Assembly: GCA_964637185.1 (NCBI GenBank)
Contig: CAZWVB010000010.1
Coordinates: 1 to 24,398 of the forward strand
Origin: CAZSVP01 sp964637185
GTDB lineage: Bacteria; Patescibacteriota; Saccharimonadia; CAILAD01; BJGX01
Direction of reading: 5' to 3'
Length of the DNA: 24,398 bases
The notes beneath the pieces were generated by a model. That model had not been told where the DNA came from, did not search any database, and saw nothing but the letters and a program-made list of their open reading frames with translations. Numbering within the stretch: the first letter of the stretch is position 1; the number at the start of each line of letters is the position of its first letter. Positions 14,545-21,010 of this stretch are shown piece after piece. The translations under genes and the position numbers were made by a program.

Positions 14545-14580
14545 CCATCGAAGCGAGCCAGAGGGAGTCCGCTTCGGTGG
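14545..14580 (+). terminator. Hairpin after the 14136-14543 gene
   Basis: CCATCGAAGCG (14545-14555) pairs with CGCTTCGGTGG (14570-14580) with one T-G wobble and a 14-nt loop, 1 nt after the stop. There is no T-run, like the hairpin at 12425. Confidence 0.45.
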
Positions 14581-14609
14581 ACTTCCTCAAGTAATTATTT
14601 AGGAGCAAA

Positions 14610-15050
14610 ATGAGCAAAACTAGCCATAGGCGCCACGCAAAAAAACACCATCAACCAGCAAAACCAATGGGCGACCATATCGACACTAGCTTCCATGAGC
14701 CATCAGCATGGACTGATGTCGGCATAGTGATTTGCCTAGTTAGCTTGGCATTTTTCTTCCTGGTGCCATTTGCCGCTGCCATGCCTGCTGGCTTGGTACT
14801 GGCTATATTGGTGCTTTTTGCCGTTGTGATACTAGTATTTATGGCTTTGACCTGGCGGGCCAGACCTACCAACAACAGTCATCAGCGTCATATCGAAGCC
14901 GGTCATGTAGCTTACCTAGCGGCGGTTTTTTTGCTGAGTCTGGGTATTATCGTGCAAGTTTTGCGCCACGAGCTGGATTGGTGGCTGCCGGTCATCTTGA
15001 TCACTTTGATTGTTGTACATGTGATTTATCGCCGACTTGGTAAGAAATAG
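14610..15050 (+). CDS. Four-TM membrane protein, unknown
   Basis: 146 residues; ATG 14610 has AGGAG 5 nt upstream. A His/Lys-rich head (SHRRHAKKHHQPAK) could bind metal or acidic lipids. Four helices follow: VGIVICLVSLAFFFLVPFAAA, LVLAILVLFAVVILVFMALTW, VAYLAAVFLLSLGIIVQVL and WWLPVILITLIVVHVIY. No family recognised. It begins a three-gene unit with the SRPBCC protein (8 nt gap) and another membrane protein. Confidence 0.72.
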   Translation: MSKTSHRRHAKKHHQPAKPMGDHIDTSFHEPSAWTDVGIVICLVSLAFFFLVPFAAAMPAGLVLAILVLFAVVILVFMALTWRARPTNNSHQRHIEAGHVAYLAAVFLLSLGIIVQVLRHELDWWLPVILITLIVVHVIYRRLGKK

Positions 15051-15058
15051 GAGGTAAG

Positions 15059-15451
15059 ATGGCAAATAAGACAATTGAGCAGACAGTACAGCTACCAGCT
15101 AGTCCCGAGGCTGTTTATAACGCATTGATGGACAGCAAACAACACTCCGAATTTACGCGCGCTGCGGCCAATATAGACAACAAAGTAGGTGGCGAGTTCA
15201 ACGTCTGGGATGGTTATGCCACTGGCAAAAATGTTGAGCTCGAGCCTGGCAAGAAAATAGTACAGATATGGCACGCCAGCGACTGGCCGAATGGTGTCGA
15301 TAGCCGGCTTACTATTGAATTGACGCCTAAGGGTGAGGGCACCGAGCTTTCGCTACACCAATCTGGGGTGCCGGCAGAATATGTCAACGATGTGGCACAG
15401 GGTTGGCATGACTATTATTGGGATCCATTGCGGGAGTATTTAGCTCGATGA
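15059..15451 (+). CDS. AHSA1/SRPBCC-domain protein
   Basis: 130 residues; ATG 15059 directly follows AGGAGGTAAG, among the strongest ribosome sites in the window. The helix-grip fold is evident: TIEQTVQLPASPEAVYNALMDSKQHSEFT at the N-terminus, GGEFNVWDGYATGKNVELEPGKKIVQIWHA in the middle, SRLTIELTPKGEGTELSLHQSGVP and a long C-terminal helix (GWHDYYWDPLREYL). This is the bacterial 'activator of Hsp90 ATPase homologue 1-like' type, a hydrophobic-ligand-binding domain. The ligand is unknown. Its stop overlaps the next start (ATGA). Confidence 0.9.
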   Translation: MANKTIEQTVQLPASPEAVYNALMDSKQHSEFTRAAANIDNKVGGEFNVWDGYATGKNVELEPGKKIVQIWHASDWPNGVDSRLTIELTPKGEGTELSLHQSGVPAEYVNDVAQGWHDYYWDPLREYLAR

Positions 15452-15873
15452 AATTAGTACTGTTTGTTCATTTGTTCTCGCTGACTCTGGCATATGGATC
15501 TGTTTTGGTGGTGGACTGGGCCGGACTATGGTATGTGCTGGGCCAAAAGCCCAAAGACGATCTTCTCAAGCTCAGCCGCACAGCTCAGCCGCTGATTTGG
15601 ATAGGACTGACTGGCCTTATAGCCAGTGGAGTATTCTTGCATCCCCATATGAATAAGCCGCTAACCCAACTAAAGATGCTGTTGGTGTTAATCATACTGT
15701 GCAATGGCATCAACTTGCATTTCGTGCAGCGTGCTATGAGTAGCGACCAAGTGGAGTCGTTTTGGCAACTATCGGGCAAACTCAAGCTTTGGAGCGTGGT
15801 ATCAATCACGCTATCGCAGGTGGCTTGGTTGGGCGCGATGATTATTGGTTTTATCAATACATCAAGTCATTAA
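15448..15873 (+). CDS. Four-TM membrane protein (CopD/DUF2269-like), unknown
   Basis: 141 residues; ATG 15448 overlaps the TGA of the SRPBCC gene. Four helices: LVLFVHLFSLTLAYGSVLVVDW, PLIWIGLTGLIASGVFL, KMLLVLIILCNGINLHFV and SVVSITLSQVAWLGAMIIGF. His in FVHLFS, HPHMNK and NLHFV are spaced as in heme- or copper-associated four-helix membrane proteins such as CopD-like domains; that link is tentative. The gene end is convergent with pyrH, whose terminator starts at its stop. Confidence 0.7.
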   Translation: MKLVLFVHLFSLTLAYGSVLVVDWAGLWYVLGQKPKDDLLKLSRTAQPLIWIGLTGLIASGVFLHPHMNKPLTQLKMLLVLIILCNGINLHFVQRAMSSDQVESFWQLSGKLKLWSVVSITLSQVAWLGAMIIGFINTSSH

Positions 15874-15918
15874 AACGGCGAAACCGCCCATCCGATGTAG
15901 AGTCAGATGAGCGGTCTC
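15872..15918 (-). terminator. Intrinsic terminator of pyrH
   Basis: On the minus strand GAGACCGCTCATC (15918-15906) pairs with GATGGGCGGTTTC (15892-15880), 13 pairs with two G-U, then GCCGTTTTAA. It lies between the convergent pyrH and the membrane gene at 15448. Confidence 0.8.
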
Positions 15919-15932
15919 AGAGAGCAGTGTGC

Positions 15933-16664
15933 TCAGGGTTTGTTGCTGATGTGCGTGCAGCGGGCTTCGCCGCGCAGTACAGCACTGAAGTTGCCGGCCC
16001 GCAGCAGGTTGAAGATGGTGATCGGCAGATCGTTGTCCATGCACAGCGTCAAGGCCGTGGTGTCCATGGCCTTCAGCCCGAGGTTGAGCACGTCCAAGTA
16101 CGTCGTGGCTTCGATGAACTCGGCTTCCGGGTTGGTCCTCGGGTCGGCGTCGTAGAGGCCATCTTCGCTGTGGGTGCCCTTGAGCAGCACGTCGGCTTCC
16201 ATCTCGACGGCTCGCAGTGCGGCGGTGGTGTCCGTCGAGAAGAAGGGGCTACCGGTGCCTCCGGCGAAGATCACCACCCTGCCCTTCTCGAGGTGACGGA
16301 TGGCACGCCTGCGGATGTACGGCTCGGCGACCTGGGCCATGTGGATGGCCGACTGGACACGGGTCGGTTGGCCGAGTTGCTCCAGCGTGTCCTGCAGCGC
16401 CAGGGCATTGATGATGGTGGCCAGCATGCCCATGTAGTCGGCCTGGGCGCGGTCCATGCCGGCGCCAGCCCCTGCCATGCCGCGCCAGATGTTGCCTCCA
16501 CCGACCACGATGGCTACGTCGATGCCGTACTCGCTGCGGACCTCGGCGATCTCGTGAGCCACGTTGGTCACGATGCCGCCGTCGATGCCGTAGCCGTTGT
16601 TGCCGGCAAAGGCTTCACCGCTGGCTTTCAGCAGTACTCGCTTGGGTAGGGTACGTTTGCTCAT
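15933..16664 (-). CDS. pyrH: UMP kinase
   Basis: 243 residues, full family length. Motifs: KRVLLKASGEAFAG (7-20, phosphate loop), VAIVVGGGNIWRG (49-61), DYMGMLATIINALAL (UMP/lid region), GRVVIFAGGTGSPFFSTDTTAALRA (catalytic and UMP-binding), DVLLKGTHSEDGLYDADPR and LTLCMDNDLPITIFNL. It phosphorylates UMP to UDP in the cytosol, as a hexamer in bacteria. ATG 16664 follows GGGAGGAAC; a longer in-frame ATG at 16733 lies over the promoter and is rejected. Codons are strikingly C/G-ending compared with both neighbours, although this is a core housekeeping gene. Confidence 0.96.
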   Translation of the reverse strand: MSKRTLPKRVLLKASGEAFAGNNGYGIDGGIVTNVAHEIAEVRSEYGIDVAIVVGGGNIWRGMAGAGAGMDRAQADYMGMLATIINALALQDTLEQLGQPTRVQSAIHMAQVAEPYIRRRAIRHLEKGRVVIFAGGTGSPFFSTDTTAALRAVEMEADVLLKGTHSEDGLYDADPRTNPEAEFIEATTYLDVLNLGLKAMDTTALTLCMDNDLPITIFNLLRAGNFSAVLRGEARCTHISNKP

Positions 16665-16711
16665 GTTCCTCCCTAGGATCTGAGCGTACACAGGATTGCG
16701 TACTAGGGACA

Positions 16712-16740
16712 GTTTTATCACAAAACTATTCAATATCCAA
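16712..16740 (-). promoter_or_regulatory. Possible pyrH promoter
   Basis: TTGGAT (16740-16735), 17-nt spacer, TAAAAC (16717-16712), leaving a leader of about 40 nt before ATG 16664 with GGGAGG near its end. The -10 is poor. A tandem GCATAAGC repeat lies just upstream at about 16740-16755. Confidence 0.35.
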
Positions 16741-16767
16741 GCATAAGCGCATAAGCGATGAACAATA

Positions 16768-18093
16768 TTAAAGCAGTTTTTTGAGTTCTTCGCGGACTAC
16801 CTTGCGATCGTCCCAAGGGCTTGATTTGCCATCTATCACAATGGTCTGTTCCGAGCCTTTGCCGGTAATAAATACCAGATCTCCTTTGTGGGCCAGCTCT
16901 AGAGCCTGGCGAATTCCTGTACGGCGGTCTTCGATGAGAAATAGGTCCTTATCACGTTTTTTACCGGCCTTTTCGGCACCAACAGCAATATCCTCGATGA
17001 TTGGCATCGGTGGGTCATCGTACGGATCCACGTTGCTTACCACCACGTAGTCAGCAACTTTGCCGACTATCTCTCCCATGATTGGTCGTTTTTTCTTGTC
17101 GCGGCCACCTCCCTCGGCACCTAGTAGCACTATGACCTTGGCTGATTTGGCGCGCATGGCAGAGGCCGCGTCCATCAAGGCCTGCATACCAGCCTCTTCA
17201 TGTGCGTAGTCGACATAAACGGTGTAGTTTTGTCCTGCATCGATGGCTTCCATGCGGCCGGGTATACTTACCAGATCACGAAAACCTTGTTCTATCTGGC
17301 CAGGCAGTATACCCAACTCGCGAGCGGTCGCTATCGCAGCAGTGGCATTGATAACATTGATCGGCCCGACGATATTTATATGATAGGCCACATCACGCAC
17401 CGAGAAGTCGGTGCCGTCAGGTTTGGTTTTGATATCTCTGGCTTGGTAGTCGCTTTTGGCTTTGCTACTGTAGCTGACAACCTTGTCGACAGCAAAATTG
17501 GTATAAGCTGCCATGTCGGCACTGTCGGCATTGGCGATGATGAGTTGTGGGACTTTCTTGCCACCAATAGTTTTTCGTTTTTGTTTGGCGGTCTGTTCAA
17601 AAACCCGCTTGTTGTGTTTGTGCAAAATATCCATGCGAAAATTATGTGATGCCATCAACTCTTCGGTGACATTGGTAAACACCAGCACATCGAAGTGTAT
17701 ACCGACGTGACGGTACTGAGTCTGGCCCTCGCTCGGTACTTCCATGACAGCATATTTGCAGCCAGCATCGACCATCTCGCCCAATATGCGTTGGAGCACA
17801 AACGCACCTGGCATGGTGAGGTGATATGGGTTGAGCCGCTCAACAGCACCGATGCGGATATTGGCTGTTCCGATCAGACCAGCTTTGGCGTTACTGGCTT
17901 GGAGTGCCGCCCAGATCATGTTGGCAGTGGTGGTTTTGCCTTTGCTACCAACTATGCCTATTACTGTTAATTTTTCTGACGGACTTCGGCGCATGATCTG
18001 TGCAGCCCTCGCCTCGCCATAATGAAATGCATTCATGAGTGGTTTGGGCGTAAGTGGACGAAGGCGTTTTTTGATGGTTTTGGTAATACTCAT
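16768..18093 (-). CDS. MurE-like Mur ligase lacking the N-terminal UDP-binding domain
   Basis: 441 residues from ATG 18093, chosen over ATG 18114 because a TAATAC box lies 7 nt upstream. After a short basic head comes the ATP-binding centre VIGIVGSKGKTTTANMIWAAL, then NITMPG-like 'LTMPGAF', VMEVPSEG, FTNVTEELMASHNFRMDILHKHNK, INVINATAAIATARELGI, SIPGRMEAIDAGQNYTVYVDYAHEEAGMQAL and LLGAEGGGRDKKKRPIMGEI: the central and C-terminal Mur ligase domains of MurE. The usual N-terminal domain of about 80-100 residues that holds the UDP-MurNAc group is missing, and the DNPR amino-acid motif reads DPYDDPP. It probably adds an amino acid to a wall precursor, but substrate identity is open. Confidence 0.85.
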   Translation of the reverse strand: MSITKTIKKRLRPLTPKPLMNAFHYGEARAAQIMRRSPSEKLTVIGIVGSKGKTTTANMIWAALQASNAKAGLIGTANIRIGAVERLNPYHLTMPGAFVLQRILGEMVDAGCKYAVMEVPSEGQTQYRHVGIHFDVLVFTNVTEELMASHNFRMDILHKHNKRVFEQTAKQKRKTIGGKKVPQLIIANADSADMAAYTNFAVDKVVSYSSKAKSDYQARDIKTKPDGTDFSVRDVAYHINIVGPINVINATAAIATARELGILPGQIEQGFRDLVSIPGRMEAIDAGQNYTVYVDYAHEEAGMQALMDAASAMRAKSAKVIVLLGAEGGGRDKKKRPIMGEIVGKVADYVVVSNVDPYDDPPMPIIEDIAVGAEKAGKKRDKDLFLIEDRRTGIRQALELAHKGDLVFITGKGSEQTIVIDGKSSPWDDRKVVREELKKLL

Positions 18094-18100
18094 AACTCCA

Positions 18101-18128
18101 GTATTAAGTAACATTCAGCAAGTTGCAA
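18101..18128 (-). promoter_or_regulatory. Promoter of the MurE-like gene (leaderless)
   Basis: TTGCAA (18128-18123), 16-nt spacer, TAATAC (18106-18101), then 7 nt to ATG 18093. Confidence 0.5.
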
Positions 18129-18175
18129 GTGACTAGAGTATGATCGTCACGGTGGCTTTGGCAAAGTGCTAAACT

Positions 18176-19087
18176 ATGACAATGATTAAGCTATTTCAGG
18201 CTAGTACAAGTCTTGGTAGTGACAATGCTGGCACCGAGCAGGCGCCGGAGTATATCTTAAATGCTAGTTTGCGTGATGGGCTGCGACACAATAGTTTGGA
18301 GTTTGTGGAGTCGGGGTCGTTTGAGGCATTGGGTTCAAACTCACCAAAAAAGAGTGTGTTGCGCAACAAGACCGATCTAGTTGATTTCAACAAACAATTG
18401 TATCAGGCCATCACCCAGAATACTGATCAGGCCGATATCGCACTAACGCTTGGTGGGGACCATTCAATAGCTATCGGTACGATGTTCGCTACTAGACAGC
18501 GGTATAGTGATGCCAAGCTTGTATATATCGATGCCCACCCAGACTGTACTAGCCCGCATAATACACTGACTGGCAATATTCATGGCATGCCAGTGAGCAC
18601 GGTGCTCGGTGATGGTTTGTATGACGAATTTGAGCTAGGCAAATACAATTATGCTGACGTAAACATGATTGGACTCAAGGACATTGATCCTACTGAGCAG
18701 ACTTACCTGAGCGACAACAACATATTTTATCTCACCATGGATGACATCATCCGTCGTGGTATTGCCGAGTGTGCTGCCAACATCGTCAAGCGGGCGGGCG
18801 GCAGCCCGTTACATATTGGTCTTGATATCGATAGTATTGATGTAAGTGAAGCGCCTGCGACTGGCATTCTCAACAAAGGCGGGTTAAGTTATCGTGAGAT
18901 TAGCTATCTTTGTCGGCAACTGGCAGAATGCAATATAGTCGGCATTGATCTGGTAGAAATAAATCCTAGTAGAGATATCGAAGACAAAACCACATATTTG
19001 GGTAGTGAGCTGATAGTAACTTTGCTAGGTGGCAATTGGGATACATATACGCGTTACATAGAAAGCCAGAAAAAACGACAAGCATAG
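18176..19087 (+). CDS. Arginase-family ureohydrolase, probable arginase
   Basis: 303 residues. Binuclear manganese ligands are all visible: GGDHS (93-97), DAHPD (119-123) and DIDSID (217-222), together with the substrate-loop TGNIHGMP (132-139), EAPATG..NKGGLSYRE (225-241) and VEINP (260-264). NIHGMP and GGLSYRE favour true arginase over agmatinase. It would hydrolyse arginine to ornithine and urea in the cytosol. The canonical 'DPS' after the last ligand motif reads DVS here. ATG 18182 is an alternative start; a TAAACT box ends right before 18176, which would suit a leaderless start at 18182. It is divergent from the MurE-like gene. Confidence 0.9.
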   Translation: MTMIKLFQASTSLGSDNAGTEQAPEYILNASLRDGLRHNSLEFVESGSFEALGSNSPKKSVLRNKTDLVDFNKQLYQAITQNTDQADIALTLGGDHSIAIGTMFATRQRYSDAKLVYIDAHPDCTSPHNTLTGNIHGMPVSTVLGDGLYDEFELGKYNYADVNMIGLKDIDPTEQTYLSDNNIFYLTMDDIIRRGIAECAANIVKRAGGSPLHIGLDIDSIDVSEAPATGILNKGGLSYREISYLCRQLAECNIVGIDLVEINPSRDIEDKTTYLGSELIVTLLGGNWDTYTRYIESQKKRQA

Positions 19088-19108
19088 CCATTTTGCCAGA
19101 TTGTTTGT

Positions 19109-19114
19109 TATAAT
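19109..19114 (+). promoter_or_regulatory. -10 box of the Pro/Ala-rich membrane protein gene
   Basis: TATAAT, 11 nt before ATG 19126; predicted leader is about 5 nt and has no Shine-Dalgarno sequence. Confidence 0.55.
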
Positions 19115-19125
19115 TACGCATAAAT

Positions 19126-20448
19126 ATGCCTGATTCTGACAATACATTTCCAATTCCACCGCTTACACCCAAGGACGGTACGCCGCCAGCTCAGCCTGCC
19201 CCAACAGGCGCAGCGCCAGCTCAGCCGATGCCAAGCAATGACTGGGCTAGTTCGGCTGTGCCAGCGAGCAATCCAGAACCAGTGGCAAATGCCGTACCAA
19301 ATGCGCCGGTGCCTCAGCCAACCGCTGCAGTACCTGCCAGCCCGCCGCCAGCTATGCCGGTGAGTGAGCCTGTCGCTACCGCGCCTACGGATGCCGCTGC
19401 GCCTGTGGTATCGCCTCCGCCCGCCGCGCCTGTAGCACCAGTCACTCCAGCCCAAGAGGCGATCCCGGCACCCAGTCTGCCGGTTGACGATGGCTTAGGA
19501 ACACCTCCACCTGGATCACCTGGCTCAACTATGGGTGCAGTAGTCCCGCCGGCTGCCGCGCAACAACCGCCTATGCCAACGGCAGCGCCAACACCTACCG
19601 AGCAAGCCATGCCTTCGCAACAGCCCACCAATATGTTGGATTTGTCTGGTCAACAGACGGCTACGCCTGTTGACAACAGCTTGGCACCACCTGCACCAAC
19701 ATCTGACATGGAGATGCCCGCGCCAACTTTGCCTTCTGACACCAATCCTCAATTGCTGGCAGCCGATGCTGCCATGCTTGGTGGTGACATGGGTATGGCA
19801 GAGCAAAAACCCAAGAGCAGTATTTTCAAGAAGTTACTAATCGCACTACTTATTTTTGTTGGTCTGGTAGTAGTGCTCAGCTTGGTGTTGTATATCACTG
19901 GCCGATCTAGTCGTAAGCCAGCTATTGAGCTCAATGATCAAACCAATCAAAATCAGCAAACTCAGCAAAACAACAATTCGGCTACGCCAGCTGCTATACC
20001 AGAAGGCTATGTCAAAATTGACCGAGACTGCTTCAGCTTTGGCTTCCCGTCCAACAACAGTATCCCATCTGGTGAATCGGCTTGTGCCGTCACTGCCAAA
20101 CTCGGCAAGCTCGGCCTTGGACAATTTGTCATCACGCCTGGCACTAACCCAGTCAATAGTGTCGACGAGTTGGTGAATCCTGTCAAAAATGCCAATAAGG
20201 TGACTAGCGAGGAAGATGTCCAGATCAACGGTATCGCTGCCAAAAAACTTACTATAGAGGGTGGACCATCGGGCCAAAACGTGAAGTATCTAGTACTGGT
20301 AAAAGACAAAGGCTATACCTTCAGTGGCAAGCCAATCATCAGCTTCGACATTACTATCTCGACCGGCCAGGAATTCTTCAAGCAAGTAGCTGACACTGCT
20401 ATCTCCACTTGGCAGTGGAAAACCGCTACCAAATCATCCACCCCATAG
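19126..20448 (+). CDS. Pro/Ala-rich single-pass membrane protein with exported domain
   Basis: 440 residues in three parts. Residues 1-230 are low-complexity Pro, Ala, Val, Thr and Ser (repeats such as PAQPAP, PSPPPA, APTPTEQ), probably disordered and cytoplasmic. After the basic IFKKLLI boundary a TM helix spans about 236-258 (LLIALLIFVGLVVVLSLVLYI). A Gln/Asn-rich linker (DQTNQNQQTQQNNNS) then leads to an exported domain of about 150 residues with two cysteines (C302, C320), a beta-rich pattern (YVKIDRDCFSFGFPSNN, KYLVLVKDKGYTFSG) and a C-terminal helix. This resembles small lipid- or substrate-binding ectodomains but I cannot name it. The cysteine pair could be a disulfide. Confidence 0.78.
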   Translation: MPDSDNTFPIPPLTPKDGTPPAQPAPTGAAPAQPMPSNDWASSAVPASNPEPVANAVPNAPVPQPTAAVPASPPPAMPVSEPVATAPTDAAAPVVSPPPAAPVAPVTPAQEAIPAPSLPVDDGLGTPPPGSPGSTMGAVVPPAAAQQPPMPTAAPTPTEQAMPSQQPTNMLDLSGQQTATPVDNSLAPPAPTSDMEMPAPTLPSDTNPQLLAADAAMLGGDMGMAEQKPKSSIFKKLLIALLIFVGLVVVLSLVLYITGRSSRKPAIELNDQTNQNQQTQQNNNSATPAAIPEGYVKIDRDCFSFGFPSNNSIPSGESACAVTAKLGKLGLGQFVITPGTNPVNSVDELVNPVKNANKVTSEEDVQINGIAAKKLTIEGGPSGQNVKYLVLVKDKGYTFSGKPIISFDITISTGQEFFKQVADTAISTWQWKTATKSSTP

Positions 20449-20449
20449 A

Positions 20450-20484
20450 TTGATTTTTTTGGTCGTCGATGGTATTATCGACGA
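20450..20484 (+). promoter_or_regulatory. Promoter with 22-bp palindrome over the -10, for 20531
   Basis: TTGATT (20450-20455), exact 17-nt spacer, TATTAT (20473-20478). A perfect inverted repeat TCGTCGAT-GGTATT-ATCGACGA (20463-20484) straddles the -10, a position where a repressor would block polymerase. A leader of about 45 nt follows. Confidence 0.65.
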
Positions 20485-20530
20485 ATCCCATCCGTTGTCC
20501 GCTCTGCGGGCTCAAGTAAGGGAGGCTGTA

Positions 20531-20839
20531 TTGCCAACCACCAAAAGTTTCGAGTACCGATACCGCGAGGAAGACGTACTCGACAAGCTCTCCGAGCTTG
20601 CCAAAGAGCCAGCCAATAACTGGCTCACAGCAGTGCTGGAGCGGGAAGAGCTGCAACAGGTCGCTCTGAGCAAGCTCATGCCCGCCTTGGTCAAGAGGCC
20701 TAGGCTGATGATCACGAGCGGCGATCTGTCATCGTTGCGTGTGACCATCGGCAACCGGGCAAACATCGACGGAGAGCGACGCAAGCGCAGTCGGCCGCGC
20801 CGCGGCTACTACAACCGGCCACTCAACTTCCGCTACTGA
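20531..20839 (+). CDS. Small basic-tailed hypothetical protein, 102 residues
   Basis: TTG 20531 follows GGGAGG by 6 nt and is the best start; no in-frame ATG lies near it, and the open frame further upstream covers the promoter. The N-terminal 70 residues look like an acidic helical domain (YREEDVLDKLSELAKEPANNWLTAVLEREELQQVALSKLMPALV), followed by a strand region (RLMITSGDLSSLRVTIG) and a very basic Arg/Tyr tail (RRKRSRPRRGYYNRP) that could contact nucleic acid. No family recognised. C/G-ending codons and the leadered promoter place it in the second gene style. A partner ORF follows at 20891. Confidence 0.65.
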   Translation: MPTTKSFEYRYREEDVLDKLSELAKEPANNWLTAVLEREELQQVALSKLMPALVKRPRLMITSGDLSSLRVTIGNRANIDGERRKRSRPRRGYYNRPLNFRY

Positions 20840-20890
20840 GGGAGGAACTCAAGATCGCTACTACCTGGGAGGAACCAAGGTAGGTGTGAG

Positions 20891-21010
20891 ATGCGCTTCG
20901 GTGCAACTCATGAGCGGCAGTGGAGAGGCTCGGAGCTCTTGGACAACGACGTCCAGGAGCTCCGCTTCGTTATGGCCGAACAAACAGCGTATAATAGCAA
21001 TTATGAATGA
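20891..21010 (+). CDS. 39-residue ORF overlapping the dnaG promoter and start
   Basis: ATG 20891 has AGGTG 5 nt upstream. It encodes 39 residues: charged and polar (MRFGATHERQWRGSELL, DNDVQELRFVMAEQ), ending in TAYNSNYE. The last codons run through the dnaG TATAAT and past the dnaG ATG (21003), in a different frame. C/G-ending codons through most of its length match the preceding gene, but the last eight codons fall in A+T-rich promoter sequence. It may be a real microprotein or a truncated remnant. Confidence 0.4.
   Translation: MRFGATHERQWRGSELLDNDVQELRFVMAEQTAYNSNYE
20990..20995 (+). promoter_or_regulatory. -10 box of dnaG (leaderless)
   Basis: TATAAT ends 7 nt before ATG 21003. The -35 is weak (TTCGTT at about 20966). 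There is no ribosome site before the ATG. Confidence 0.6.

Noticed and set aside
15762..16649. 295-residue open frame on the plus strand
   Set aside because: Lies antisense to pyrH and extends back over the unrelated end of the membrane gene; long antisense frames are expected opposite G+C-rich genes, and the translation has no family features.
19314..19631. Gly/Ala-rich minus-strand ORF
   Set aside because: Mirror image of the Pro/Ala-rich coding sequence on the plus strand; low-complexity shadow.
20886..21002. N-terminal extension of DnaG in the same frame
   Set aside because: The added residues do not resemble DnaG and they run through the TATAAT box; ATG 21003 gives the normal start.
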